64,000 nt of DNA from the NCBI GenBank assembly GCA_947589315.1, contig CANPZE010000006.1, forward strand, positions 18,813-82,812. The letters are read 5' to 3'. Shown here in pieces: positions 1 to 5,709 of the stretch (its first letter is position 1; the number at the start of each line of letters is the position of its first letter). This DNA is from an uncultured Lachnospiraceae bacterium. GTDB taxonomy: Bacteria > Bacillota > Clostridia > Lachnospirales > Lachnospiraceae. A program made the position numbers and the translations under genes. A model generated the notes under the pieces. It saw only the letters and a list, made by a program, of their open reading frames with translations, had not been told where the DNA came from and ran no database searches.

Positions 1-758
1 ATGCTTTCTGCATATTCAATATTTCCTGCGGGGCTAATGCCAAACTGAAGCTTTTTATTGTATTTTTTCACCGTTTTATAAACACTGCGGATCATCTTGT
101 TTACCGCTTTCTTCCGGTTTGCGACAGAGACTTTGGAATATTGATGCCCCGGCGCTTTGGAAGGATAAAAATAATCGTCAAAATGGATGCCATCCACATC
201 ATAATTCTGGATGATTTCCCGGACCTCCCGAAGGATCCGGTTGGTAGAGGCCTGCTTTGCAGGATTAAACACATATTTCATCGTCTTTCGATAAGGATTG
301 ATCCAGGCATGGAAAGAGATATCATATTTATGCGCTTTCTCCACCAGGATTTCCAGGGGATCGTAGTTAGGACGTTTCTTTCCCATAGAAGTACACCATT
401 TCAGAAACTTACTGGGATAAATGGCATTATTCTTGGGAATAACATGGACATAGGCGGTATTGATCCCGTCTTTTTTCAATTGTTTAAATAGCTGGTCCGC
501 ATTCTGCGTAAAAACGGATTCTGATTTATTGTATAAGCCTGCAGGCTTAAAATCTATGTAAGAGATCCATACTCCCCGGACGTAATCGGGAGACAGGGTG
601 ATCCCGCTGCCTGTGGCAGGGGTGACAGCCTCAGCCCTGCCGGTGCCGGGGGCATTTCGATCCGGCAGGAGCAGGGCCCCCATAAGGATCATTAAAAGGA
701 GCAGGATAATGGCGCCCTTCTGGAACAGTTCTTTTCTGGCCATATCTTTCTTGTTCAT
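1..758 (-). CDS. Secreted GH10-like (GHL10/DUF187, YngK/YddW-type) glycosidase-like protein, 5' part only
   Basis: Reading the minus strand from ATG at 758 gives an open frame of 252 codons that runs off the left window edge, so the C-terminus is missing. A gaggtgg ribosome site lies just upstream (about 764-770). The protein starts with a charged stretch and one hydrophobic segment (residues about 15-32), a signal peptide or membrane anchor. Then come motifs typical of the glycosyl-hydrolase-like 10 family: RGVWISYIDF near residue 62, WINPYRK, and DGIHFDDYFYP, which holds the acidic residues of a TIM-barrel active site. Family members act on cell-wall or exopolysaccharide glycans outside the cell; the substrate here is unknown. 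It is divergent from the hydrogenase. The family assignment is by motif recognition; activity is inferred. Confidence 0.8.
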   Translation of the reverse strand, partial: MNKKDMARKELFQKGAIILLLLMILMGALLLPDRNAPGTGRAEAVTPATGSGITLSPDYVRGVWISYIDFKPAGLYNKSESVFTQNADQLFKQLKKDGINTAYVHVIPKNNAIYPSKFLKWCTSMGKKRPNYDPLEILVEKAHKYDISFHAWINPYRKTMKYVFNPAKQASTNRILREVREIIQNYDVDGIHFDDYFYPSKAPGHQYSKVSVANRKKAVNKMIRSVYKTVKKYNKKLQFGISPAGNIEYAES

Positions 759-811
759 AATCCACCTCACTATGTAATATATAATAACTAATAAAGCATC
801 CGTATAAAGGA

Positions 812-839
812 TTGACAGCCAACCGTATTAAATTATATT
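812..839 (+). promoter_or_regulatory. Candidate sigma-A promoter upstream of hydrogenase
   Basis: TTGACA (812-817) and TATATT (834-839) are separated by 16 bases. It points toward the hydrogenase, about 180 bases downstream. The -35 is a full consensus match and the -10 matches five of six. The long leader would include the small ORF at 937-1026. Confidence 0.5.
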
Positions 840-936
840 TTACAGCTATGTCTATTTTATGGCAAGTATCTGGAAATATCCGCCAAATCTGAATATTTTG
901 GAAAGAAACTTCCTGTACTTCCCACAGGAGAAAGAC

Positions 937-1026
937 ATGGATGTTCTTGTCAATCCAGGGGGTTATATGTTAGAATTAAAGGGATTAGCAAGAGGCGAAA
1001 GAACATTGGATAAAGGAGAAAAATAA
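937..1026 (+). CDS. Candidate small ORF (29 aa) coupled to hydrogenase
   Basis: ATG at 937 follows a good ribosome site (CAGGAG, about 925-930, spacing about 6-7). The frame stays open until TAA at 1024-1026, which overlaps the hydrogenase ATG as TAATG. The same frame is open upstream to another ATG at 859 (55 aa), which has no ribosome site. The peptide is short and charged (begins MDVLVNPGGY, ends LDKGEK) with no domain I recognise. Stop-start overlap with the next gene suggests translational coupling. It could also be chance, because the hydrogenase has its own AAGGAG site (1013-1018) inside this frame. Confidence 0.3.
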   Translation: MDVLVNPGGYMLELKGLARGERTLDKGEK

Positions 1027-2474
1027 TGTTTGCTGATGAAAATGTGATTAGAATCAAACATGATGTACTGTATGAGGTTGCCAAGCTGGCATTTGACGGA
1101 GAGTTGGAAGAGAAGAGAGATTTCCTTCCCAACAAGATGATCCCCGGCCCCACACCCCAATTCCGTTGTTGTGTTTATAAAGAGAGAGAGATCATACGCC
1201 AGAGAATCCGTCTGGCAGAGGGAAAAGCGGCAGATGAAGAGGATAATGGCAATGTTGTCCAAGTTATCAGCACAGCCTGTGAGGACTGCCCGATCTCCAG
1301 TTATATCGTAACGGACAATTGCCAGAATTGTCTTGGAAAGGCGTGTGTCAATGCCTGTAAGTTCGGCGCTATTACTGCAGGTGATAAGCGTTCTCATATT
1401 GATGCGGCCAAATGTAAGGAATGCGGCATGTGCGCCAAGGCGTGCCCGTACAATGCCATTGCCCACCTGAAGCGGCCCTGCAAGTTTGCCTGCCCGGTAG
1501 ATGCCATTACCTACAATGAATATGGCGTGTCCGTGATCGATGATAAGAAATGTATCCGCTGCGGCCTCTGTATCCATAAATGTCCTTTTGGGGCAATCGG
1601 TTCCAAGACGTTTATCGTAGATGTGATCAATGCGCTGAAGTCCCACAAGAAGGTATATGCCATGGTAGCCCCGGCAACGGAGGGACAGTTTGGCGCTACC
1701 ATTACCATGAAAAGCTGGAAAGAGGCTTTGAAGAAAGTAGGCTTTACCGATATGATAGAGGTAGGGCTGGGCGGCGATATGACCACTCAGAGTGAAGCTG
1801 AGGAATGGCTGGAGGCATATGGAAACGGAGAGAAGAAGACCACCTCCTGCTGCCCCAGTTTTGTTAATCTGATCCGGAAACATTTTCCGGAGAGTGCGGA
1901 TAAGATTTCTACTACGGTATCTCCTATGTGCGGAGTGTCCCGCATGCTGAAGGCAAAAGAGCCAGACTGCTATACTGTATTTATTGGACCCTGTATTGCG
2001 AAGAAATCTGAGGTAAAGGATCAGAAGATCAAGGGCAATGCAGATGCGGTGCTGACCTATAGTGAGATCCGGGCTATTATGAAAGCCAGGGACGTTAAGC
2101 TGGAGCCTGCGGAGAATGATTATCAGGAGGCCAGCATTTTCGGCAAGCGTTATGCCAATGCCGGCGGCGTGACCGATTCTGTCCTTCAGTATATGAAGGA
2201 GACAGACCAGGAGGTAGATGCAAAGGTATGCAGGGCCAATGGCGCAACGGAATGCAAGAAAGCATTGATGCTGTTAAAGGCGGGCCGTCTGGAGGAAGAT
2301 TTCATTGAAGGAATGATCTGCGAAGGCGGCTGCGTAGGCGGACCCAGCGGTTTTGAAAAGCAAAATGTGGCAAAGAGAGTAAGGGATACCCTGATTGCAG
2401 AGGCAGATAACCGGACGATCGTAGAGAATCTGCAGAATTATGATATGGCATCCTTCTCCATGCACAGAGAATAG
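1026..2474 (+). CDS. [FeFe]-hydrogenase, monomeric, multi-[4Fe-4S] (group B-like)
   Basis: 482 residues. Reduces protons to H2 (or oxidises H2) with ferredoxin as probable partner, a normal way to dispose of fermentation electrons in anaerobic Clostridia. The N-terminal half carries many cysteines, including two ferredoxin-type CxxCxxCxxxCP groups (around residues 137-150 and 178-192) and a cysteine-rich segment at about 83-120. The C-terminal H-cluster domain shows all three signatures: TSCCPS (Cys275, the usual proton-relay position, and Cys276), GPCIAKKSE (Cys323) and EGMICEGGC (Cys432, Cys436). Phe follows the L1 TSCCPS motif where group A enzymes have Trp, which fits the group B clade. 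No NuoE/NuoF-like electron-bifurcating subunits are adjacent, so it probably acts alone. AAGGAG at 1013-1018 supports the start. Confidence 0.9.
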   Translation: MFADENVIRIKHDVLYEVAKLAFDGELEEKRDFLPNKMIPGPTPQFRCCVYKEREIIRQRIRLAEGKAADEEDNGNVVQVISTACEDCPISSYIVTDNCQNCLGKACVNACKFGAITAGDKRSHIDAAKCKECGMCAKACPYNAIAHLKRPCKFACPVDAITYNEYGVSVIDDKKCIRCGLCIHKCPFGAIGSKTFIVDVINALKSHKKVYAMVAPATEGQFGATITMKSWKEALKKVGFTDMIEVGLGGDMTTQSEAEEWLEAYGNGEKKTTSCCPSFVNLIRKHFPESADKISTTVSPMCGVSRMLKAKEPDCYTVFIGPCIAKKSEVKDQKIKGNADAVLTYSEIRAIMKARDVKLEPAENDYQEASIFGKRYANAGGVTDSVLQYMKETDQEVDAKVCRANGATECKKALMLLKAGRLEEDFIEGMICEGGCVGGPSGFEKQNVAKRVRDTLIAEADNRTIVENLQNYDMASFSMHRE

Positions 2475-2514
2475 AGAATATTTAGAAGGAGATAATGGAT
2501 TTTTCCAAAATCAC

Positions 2515-2543
2515 GCATACAATCCTTTATTTAACAAATACTA
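2515..2543 (+). promoter_or_regulatory. Candidate sigma-G (forespore) promoter of spoVT
   Basis: GCATA (2515-2519) fits the sigma-G/F -35 form GHATR. AATACTA (2537-2543) differs from the sigma-G -10 form CATWHTA only at the first base, and the spacer is 17 bases. spoVT is sigma-G dependent in Bacillus subtilis, which supports the reading. The match is degenerate enough to arise by chance in AT-rich DNA. Confidence 0.4.
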
Positions 2544-2585
2544 TCCTATAGACAACTGATTACATTAAATGGAGGATGAATAAAT

Positions 2586-3131
2586 ATGAGAGCGACAGGA
2601 ATTACCAGGCGCATCGATGATTTGGGAAGAATTGTGATACCAAAGGAAATCCGCAGAACAATGCGGATCCGCGAAGGCGACCCTTTGGAGATTTTTACAG
2701 ACAGAGAAGGGGGGATCATACTGCGCAAGTATTCCCTGATCGGAGAGATGGGAGAATTTGCCCGGCAGTATGCGGATTCCCTGGCACAGACGACAGGGCA
2801 TATTGTGGCTATTTCTGACAGAGATCAGATTATCGCCGCCTCTGTGGGGATCCGAAAAGACATTTTGCACAAGCCCATTAGCAAGGAGCTGGAACAGGTG
2901 ATCGATGAGCGAGAGACTGTAGTGGCCAAAGGCGACAGCGCAGATTACCGCAGTGTCTGCCTGGAACCTCAGCATTATGCATGGGAGGTGATCTGCCCTA
3001 TCTTGACAGAGGGCGATGCTGTGGGAGCAGTGATCATCCTGACCAGAGACTCCAGAGAACAGTTAGGAGAGGCGGAGAAGAAGTTGGCAGCCAGCGCCGC
3101 CGGTTTTCTGGGGAGGCAGATGGAACAATAG
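2586..3131 (+). CDS. spoVT: Stage V sporulation protein T, AbrB-family regulator
   Basis: 181 residues, close to the 178 of B. subtilis SpoVT. Residues about 1-50 form an AbrB-type swapped-hairpin DNA-binding domain (RATGITRRIDDLGRIVIPKE, then RTMRIREGDPLEIF). The rest is a GAF-like domain that in the family governs tetramerisation and possible ligand sensing. SpoVT modulates sigma-G-dependent genes in the forespore during late sporulation and germination preparation. The start follows a GGAGGATG ribosome site. It is the first gene of the conserved spoVT-to-ftsH neighbourhood; the mazG-type gene often found nearby in Bacillus is absent here. Its own promoter candidate is at 2515-2543 and a hairpin follows at 3146-3195. 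Confidence 0.95.
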   Translation: MRATGITRRIDDLGRIVIPKEIRRTMRIREGDPLEIFTDREGGIILRKYSLIGEMGEFARQYADSLAQTTGHIVAISDRDQIIAASVGIRKDILHKPISKELEQVIDERETVVAKGDSADYRSVCLEPQHYAWEVICPILTEGDAVGAVIILTRDSREQLGEAEKKLAASAAGFLGRQMEQ

Positions 3132-3145
3132 ACACAGAATAGGAT

Positions 3146-3195
3146 GCAGCCTGAGTACAGCCCGAACTCTGCTTCGGGTCTGGGACTTGGGCTGC
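3146..3195 (+). terminator. Long imperfect hairpin after spoVT, probable terminator
   Basis: Outer arms GCAGCCTGAGT and ACTTGGGCTGC pair with two G-U wobbles. An inner stem CCCGAA/TTCGGG closes a six-base loop. The downstream tract TGTTATAT is only moderately T-rich, so termination efficiency is uncertain. Confidence 0.5.
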
Positions 3196-3319
3196 TGTTA
3201 TATCCGGGCAGGCAGGGAGAGATAGAGACAGAGGAAGTATTCTACTTGCGTAGAATTATAAGTTTCAAAGCAAAATTTGTAAAAAAATTGAATAGTTTGG
3301 AAAGAATTCGGGAAAATCC

Positions 3320-3348
3320 TTGACAAATAGGCATAATAAGGGTATAAA
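3320..3348 (+). promoter_or_regulatory. Strong sigma-A promoter of hup
   Basis: TTGACA (3320-3325), a 17-base spacer, then TATAAA (3343-3348). This fits the high expression expected for a histone-like protein. The transcript would have a leader of about 47 bases. Confidence 0.75.
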
Positions 3349-3401
3349 TAACATGTAAGTTTTTTACGGAAATATTAATTTTTTTTGAGGAGGAGTTATC
3401 C

Positions 3402-3674
3402 ATGAACAAGACAGAATTAGTTGCAGCTATGGCTGAGCAGGCAGAGCTTTCTAAAAAAGATTCCGAGAAGGCTTTAAAGGCATTCATTGATGTTGTTACA
3501 ACTCAGTTAAAGAAGGGTGACAAGATTCAGCTGGTTGGTTTCGGTACATTTGAGGTTGTAAAGAGAGCTGCTAGAGAAGGAAGAAATCCTTTGACAGGCG
3601 AGAAGATGAAGATCAAAGCCTCTAAGGCGCCTAAGTTTAAGGCTGGTAAGGCTTTAAAGGATGCTGTAAACTAA
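3402..3674 (+). CDS. hup: HU-family DNA-binding protein
   Basis: 90 residues, the exact size of bacterial HU. It starts MNKTELVAAMAEQAELSKKD and contains the flexible DNA-binding arm motif GRNPLTGEKMKIKASKAPKFKAGKALK at residues 57-84, with the intercalating Asn-Pro pair. HU binds and bends DNA without strong sequence preference and compacts the nucleoid. The start is fixed by a GAGGAGG site. Codon use is A/T-ending and biased (AAG, GAG, GCT), typical of a highly expressed gene and different from the GC-richer neighbours. It has its own promoter (3320-3348) and terminator (3701-3731), so it is probably a single-gene unit with some read-through into rqcP. Confidence 0.95.
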   Translation: MNKTELVAAMAEQAELSKKDSEKALKAFIDVVTTQLKKGDKIQLVGFGTFEVVKRAAREGRNPLTGEKMKIKASKAPKFKAGKALKDAVN

Positions 3675-3700
3675 TATTGCGTTATGGTATTGTTGACATA

Positions 3701-3731
3701 AGGCTGTCTGCTGGTTGGACAGCCTTTTTGT
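3701..3731 (+). terminator. Intrinsic terminator after hup
   Basis: AGGCTGTC (3701-3708) pairs with GACAGCCT (3718-3725), followed by TTTTTGTTT. The rqcP ribosome site begins only a few bases later. Confidence 0.85.
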
Positions 3732-3755
3732 TTGGGAAGGAGGAAGGGCAGGGCT

Positions 3756-3998
3756 ATGCGGTTGGATAAATATCTGAAGGTATCCCGGCTGATCAAACGC
3801 AGGCCGGTAGCTAATGAAGCCTGCGATGCAGGCAGGATCAAGGTGAATGATAAAGTAGCGAAGGCCTCCCTGAATGTTAAGGTAGGAGATATTATAGAGA
3901 TTGGTTTTGGGGATAAGACGGTCCGGGTGGAGGTATTGAGCCTGGAGGAGACTTATAAGAAGGATGAGGCCAGGGAATTGTATAAAGTGCTAAGCTGA
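3756..3998 (+). CDS. rqcP: RqcP (YabO/Hsp15-like) S4-domain RNA-binding protein
   Basis: 80 residues. One S4 RNA-binding domain, beginning MRLDKYLKVSRLIKRR, with AGRIKVND and KASLNVKVGDIIEI downstream; very similar in layout to B. subtilis YabO/RqcP. In Bacillus this protein binds the obstructed 50S subunit and helps RqcH add alanine tails to stalled nascent chains (ribosome-associated quality control). ATG 3756 is chosen over the in-frame TTG at 3732 because GGAAGGAGGAAGG lies directly between them. It is first in the rqcP-yabP-yabQ-divIC gene order shared with Bacillus. Confidence 0.92.
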   Translation: MRLDKYLKVSRLIKRRPVANEACDAGRIKVNDKVAKASLNVKVGDIIEIGFGDKTVRVEVLSLEETYKKDEARELYKVLS

Positions 3999-4090
3999 CA
4001 TCGGCTGAGGCAGGGATCCTGTTCTAAAGAAAGGCTTATCTTCATATATTGTTCTTAACTGGACAATGGATGAAGGAGGTCTTTTTTTAT

Positions 4091-4375
4091 ATGGAGGAAA
4101 GAGAAACGAGAGGGGTTCATAAAGTATACCTGAATGGTCGCCGGACTGCGGTATTGTCCGGGGTCAGGGATGTGCTTTCCTTTGATGCCAAGGAGGTATA
4201 TCTGGAGACAGAGCAGGGGATCCTGCTGATCCAGGGGGATGAACTTCACGTGAACCGCTTGTCGCTGGAAAAGGGCGAGGTAGATGTAGACGGCAGGATC
4301 GACAGCTTTGCCTATTCGGACAAAGAGCAGACAGAGAAGAAAGCCGCTTCCTTCTTTGGGAGGATGTTTCAGTGA
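4091..4375 (+). CDS. yabP: Sporulation protein YabP
   Basis: 94 residues from ATG 4091, with AAGGAGGT at 4073-4080. The in-frame ATG at 4070 sits on the ribosome site itself and is unlikely. The small beta-rich domain (YLNGRRTAVLSGVRDVLSFD, then VYLETEQGILLIQGDELHV) matches the YabP/YqfC family. In B. subtilis YabP is required with YabQ for spore cortex formation; its biochemical role is unknown. The stop overlaps the yabQ start (GTGA), so the two are translationally coupled. Confidence 0.9.
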   Translation: MEERETRGVHKVYLNGRRTAVLSGVRDVLSFDAKEVYLETEQGILLIQGDELHVNRLSLEKGEVDVDGRIDSFAYSDKEQTEKKAASFFGRMFQ

Positions 4376-4866
4376 GCCAGGTTATAGAAGGACAGGTTAA
4401 TTTTGTAGTGGCGGCCCTGTGTAATGGAATGCTGTTGATCGCAGGCTATGACCTGCTTCGGCTGTTACGCTGGATCGTACCCCACTCTAAGGCCTGGGTG
4501 GTGATGGAAGATCTGTTGTATTGGCTGTTGGCGTCCGTTCCTACTTACTATCTGTTCTTTTGCTATAATGAAGGGATCATCCGATGGTATGGCCTTTTAA
4601 GCCTGCTGGCCGGCGGGGTGCTGTATGAAAGGGGGATTAGCCTGCCCATACGCAGCTGCCTGAATCGATGGGCGTCCGGATGGAGGAGATATTGGGGGCA
4701 GCGTTGGAGACGCCAGCGGATGCGGATGAGAAAGAAGAAGGAACTGCGCAGGCAGAGGGATCAGGAAAAGCGAAAGAGGCAGGAGGAGAAGGCCAGAAAA
4801 AGAAGAGAGGAAAAAGAGAAGAGAAAGCTCCAGAAGAAGAAAAATAAAGAGAGGGAAATAGCGTAG
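4372..4866 (+). CDS. yabQ: Spore cortex biosynthesis protein YabQ
   Basis: 164 residues from a GTG start overlapping the yabP stop by four bases. Hydrophobic segments at residues about 8-32, 45-64 and 70-90 make it an integral membrane protein. In Bacillus, YabQ sits in the outer forespore membrane and is needed for cortex assembly. After residue about 105 the chain is almost only Arg, Lys, Glu and Gln (a charged, probably helical or coiled-coil tail of about 60 residues), so only the N-terminal part is family-like. The encoding DNA (4690-4860) is correspondingly purine-rich. Confidence 0.85.
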   Translation: MSQVIEGQVNFVVAALCNGMLLIAGYDLLRLLRWIVPHSKAWVVMEDLLYWLLASVPTYYLFFCYNEGIIRWYGLLSLLAGGVLYERGISLPIRSCLNRWASGWRRYWGQRWRRQRMRMRKKKELRRQRDQEKRKRQEEKARKRREEKEKRKLQKKKNKEREIA

Positions 4867-4883
4867 GGAACAACAGTTCTGGA

Positions 4884-5060
4884 TTGCGTAAATCCCTAAA
4901 ATATAGTATAGTAAAAGAACTAACTCGATGGGGTGTAACGCCGATAAATCGGGGCTTTGAGCGGAATCAGAAAAAAGAAAAAACAGACTGCAAGATGTTG
5001 TATTTGATCGTGAATGGAGAACAATATCTTGTAGTGGGGAATGGAAAGTTGGTGGACTAA
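4884..5060 (+). CDS. Candidate small ORF between yabQ and divIC
   Basis: An open frame with possible TTG start at 4884 (58 aa), or ATG at 4995 (21 aa), ends at TAA 5058-5060 and overlaps the divIC ATG as TAATG. The last residues look protein-like (LYLIVNGEQYLVV, then NGKLVD). No convincing ribosome site precedes either start. The DNA of the last part forms a near-perfect inverted repeat (CAAGATGTTGT with ACAATATCTTG), so it could instead be an RNA structure in front of divIC. Confidence 0.25.
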   Translation: MRKSLKYSIVKELTRWGVTPINRGFERNQKKEKTDCKMLYLIVNGEQYLVVGNGKLVD

Positions 5061-5368
5061 TGGCACATCCGAGAAGCAGGAGAAGGAAAAAGCTGAGTCG
5101 GTTTACAATATTTGGCGTAACTATACTATGCGCAGTATTATGCAGTATCCTGGCTTATAAAAATCAGTCCTTAGAGGCAAAAAGTGCAGAATATTCCCAG
5201 CAGATCCAGGAATTGAGAGCGGAACAGGAGGATTTGAGATCCGAGACAAAGGAACTGGAGGAATATAAATCTTACGTTAAGACAGACAAGTTTGTAGAAG
5301 ATGTTGCCAGAGAAAAACTGGGGCTGGTATATCCTGATGAGGTTATCTTCGAGCCGGAGGAACAATAA
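5060..5368 (+). CDS. divIC: Septum formation initiator, DivIC/FtsB family
   Basis: 102 residues. Short basic cytoplasmic N-terminus (HPRSRRRKKLSR), one membrane segment at about 18-34, then an extracellular coiled coil (about 36-75) and a C-terminal motif VAREKLGLVYPDEVIF typical of DivIC. It forms part of the FtsL-DivIC-DivIB subcomplex that activates septal peptidoglycan synthesis. ATG 5060 overlaps the stop of the preceding small frame; only a weak GGTGG lies upstream. A terminator at 5413-5452 closes the unit. Confidence 0.92.
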   Translation: MAHPRSRRRKKLSRFTIFGVTILCAVLCSILAYKNQSLEAKSAEYSQQIQELRAEQEDLRSETKELEEYKSYVKTDKFVEDVAREKLGLVYPDEVIFEPEEQ

Positions 5369-5412
5369 CAGGCTACAGAGAGTTGAATGAAAATATAATA
5401 ATGAGATGCAGG

Positions 5413-5452
5413 GCATTTAGAAGGGCAGCAGGCTCCTCTAAATGCTTTTTTA
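5413..5452 (+). terminator. Intrinsic terminator after divIC
   Basis: GCATTTAGA (5413-5421) pairs perfectly with TCTAAATGC (5437-5445), followed by six T. The 341-base gap between divIC and spoIIE holds this terminator and the spoIIE promoter region; I see no gene in it. Confidence 0.88.
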
Positions 5453-5578
5453 CTGTATGATATTTTATCATTCTGCTTCAGACCCGGACAAAGTTCCAGG
5501 ATGAAGGGCATATGAAGAGATAGCTGAGCCGGGTAACGATAAGGGCGGAAGGGCTGAAAGGCGATTTGAGGGTTGGGA

Positions 5579-5644
5579 TGTCGAAGGCTTTTTGGGACAG
5601 GTTTCTGAGATTTGACAAATTATGCGGAACAACTTTTCTATACT
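5579..5644 (+). promoter_or_regulatory. Spo0A-controlled spoIIE promoter with 21-bp spacer
   Basis: A perfect 0A box TGTCGAA lies at 5579-5585. TTGACA (5612-5617) is itself within TTTGACAA, one mismatch from an inverted 0A box. TATACT (5639-5644) follows after 21 bases. In B. subtilis, spoIIE and spoIIG promoters have near-consensus sigma-A hexamers spaced 21-22 bp apart and need phosphorylated Spo0A bound near -35, so the layout is conserved. The start codon is about 65 bases downstream of -10. Confidence 0.75.
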
Positions 5645-5709
5645 TTGTGACACAATTCTTTGGGGAAAGAATGCATTACAAATCACAGAGGGAAAGGAAG
5701 TTGTAAGAA

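Noticed and set aside
963..1883. Minus-strand frame of 306 codons opposite the hydrogenase
   Set aside because: It lies antisense to a strongly conserved hydrogenase and has no ribosome site, no recognisable domain and no promoter. The long opening comes from the codon bias of the real gene.
2495..2551. 18-codon frame with AAGGAG nearby, between hydrogenase and spoVT
   Set aside because: The ribosome site is only about three bases from the ATG, which is too close, and the peptide is unremarkable. The region is better explained as the spoVT promoter.
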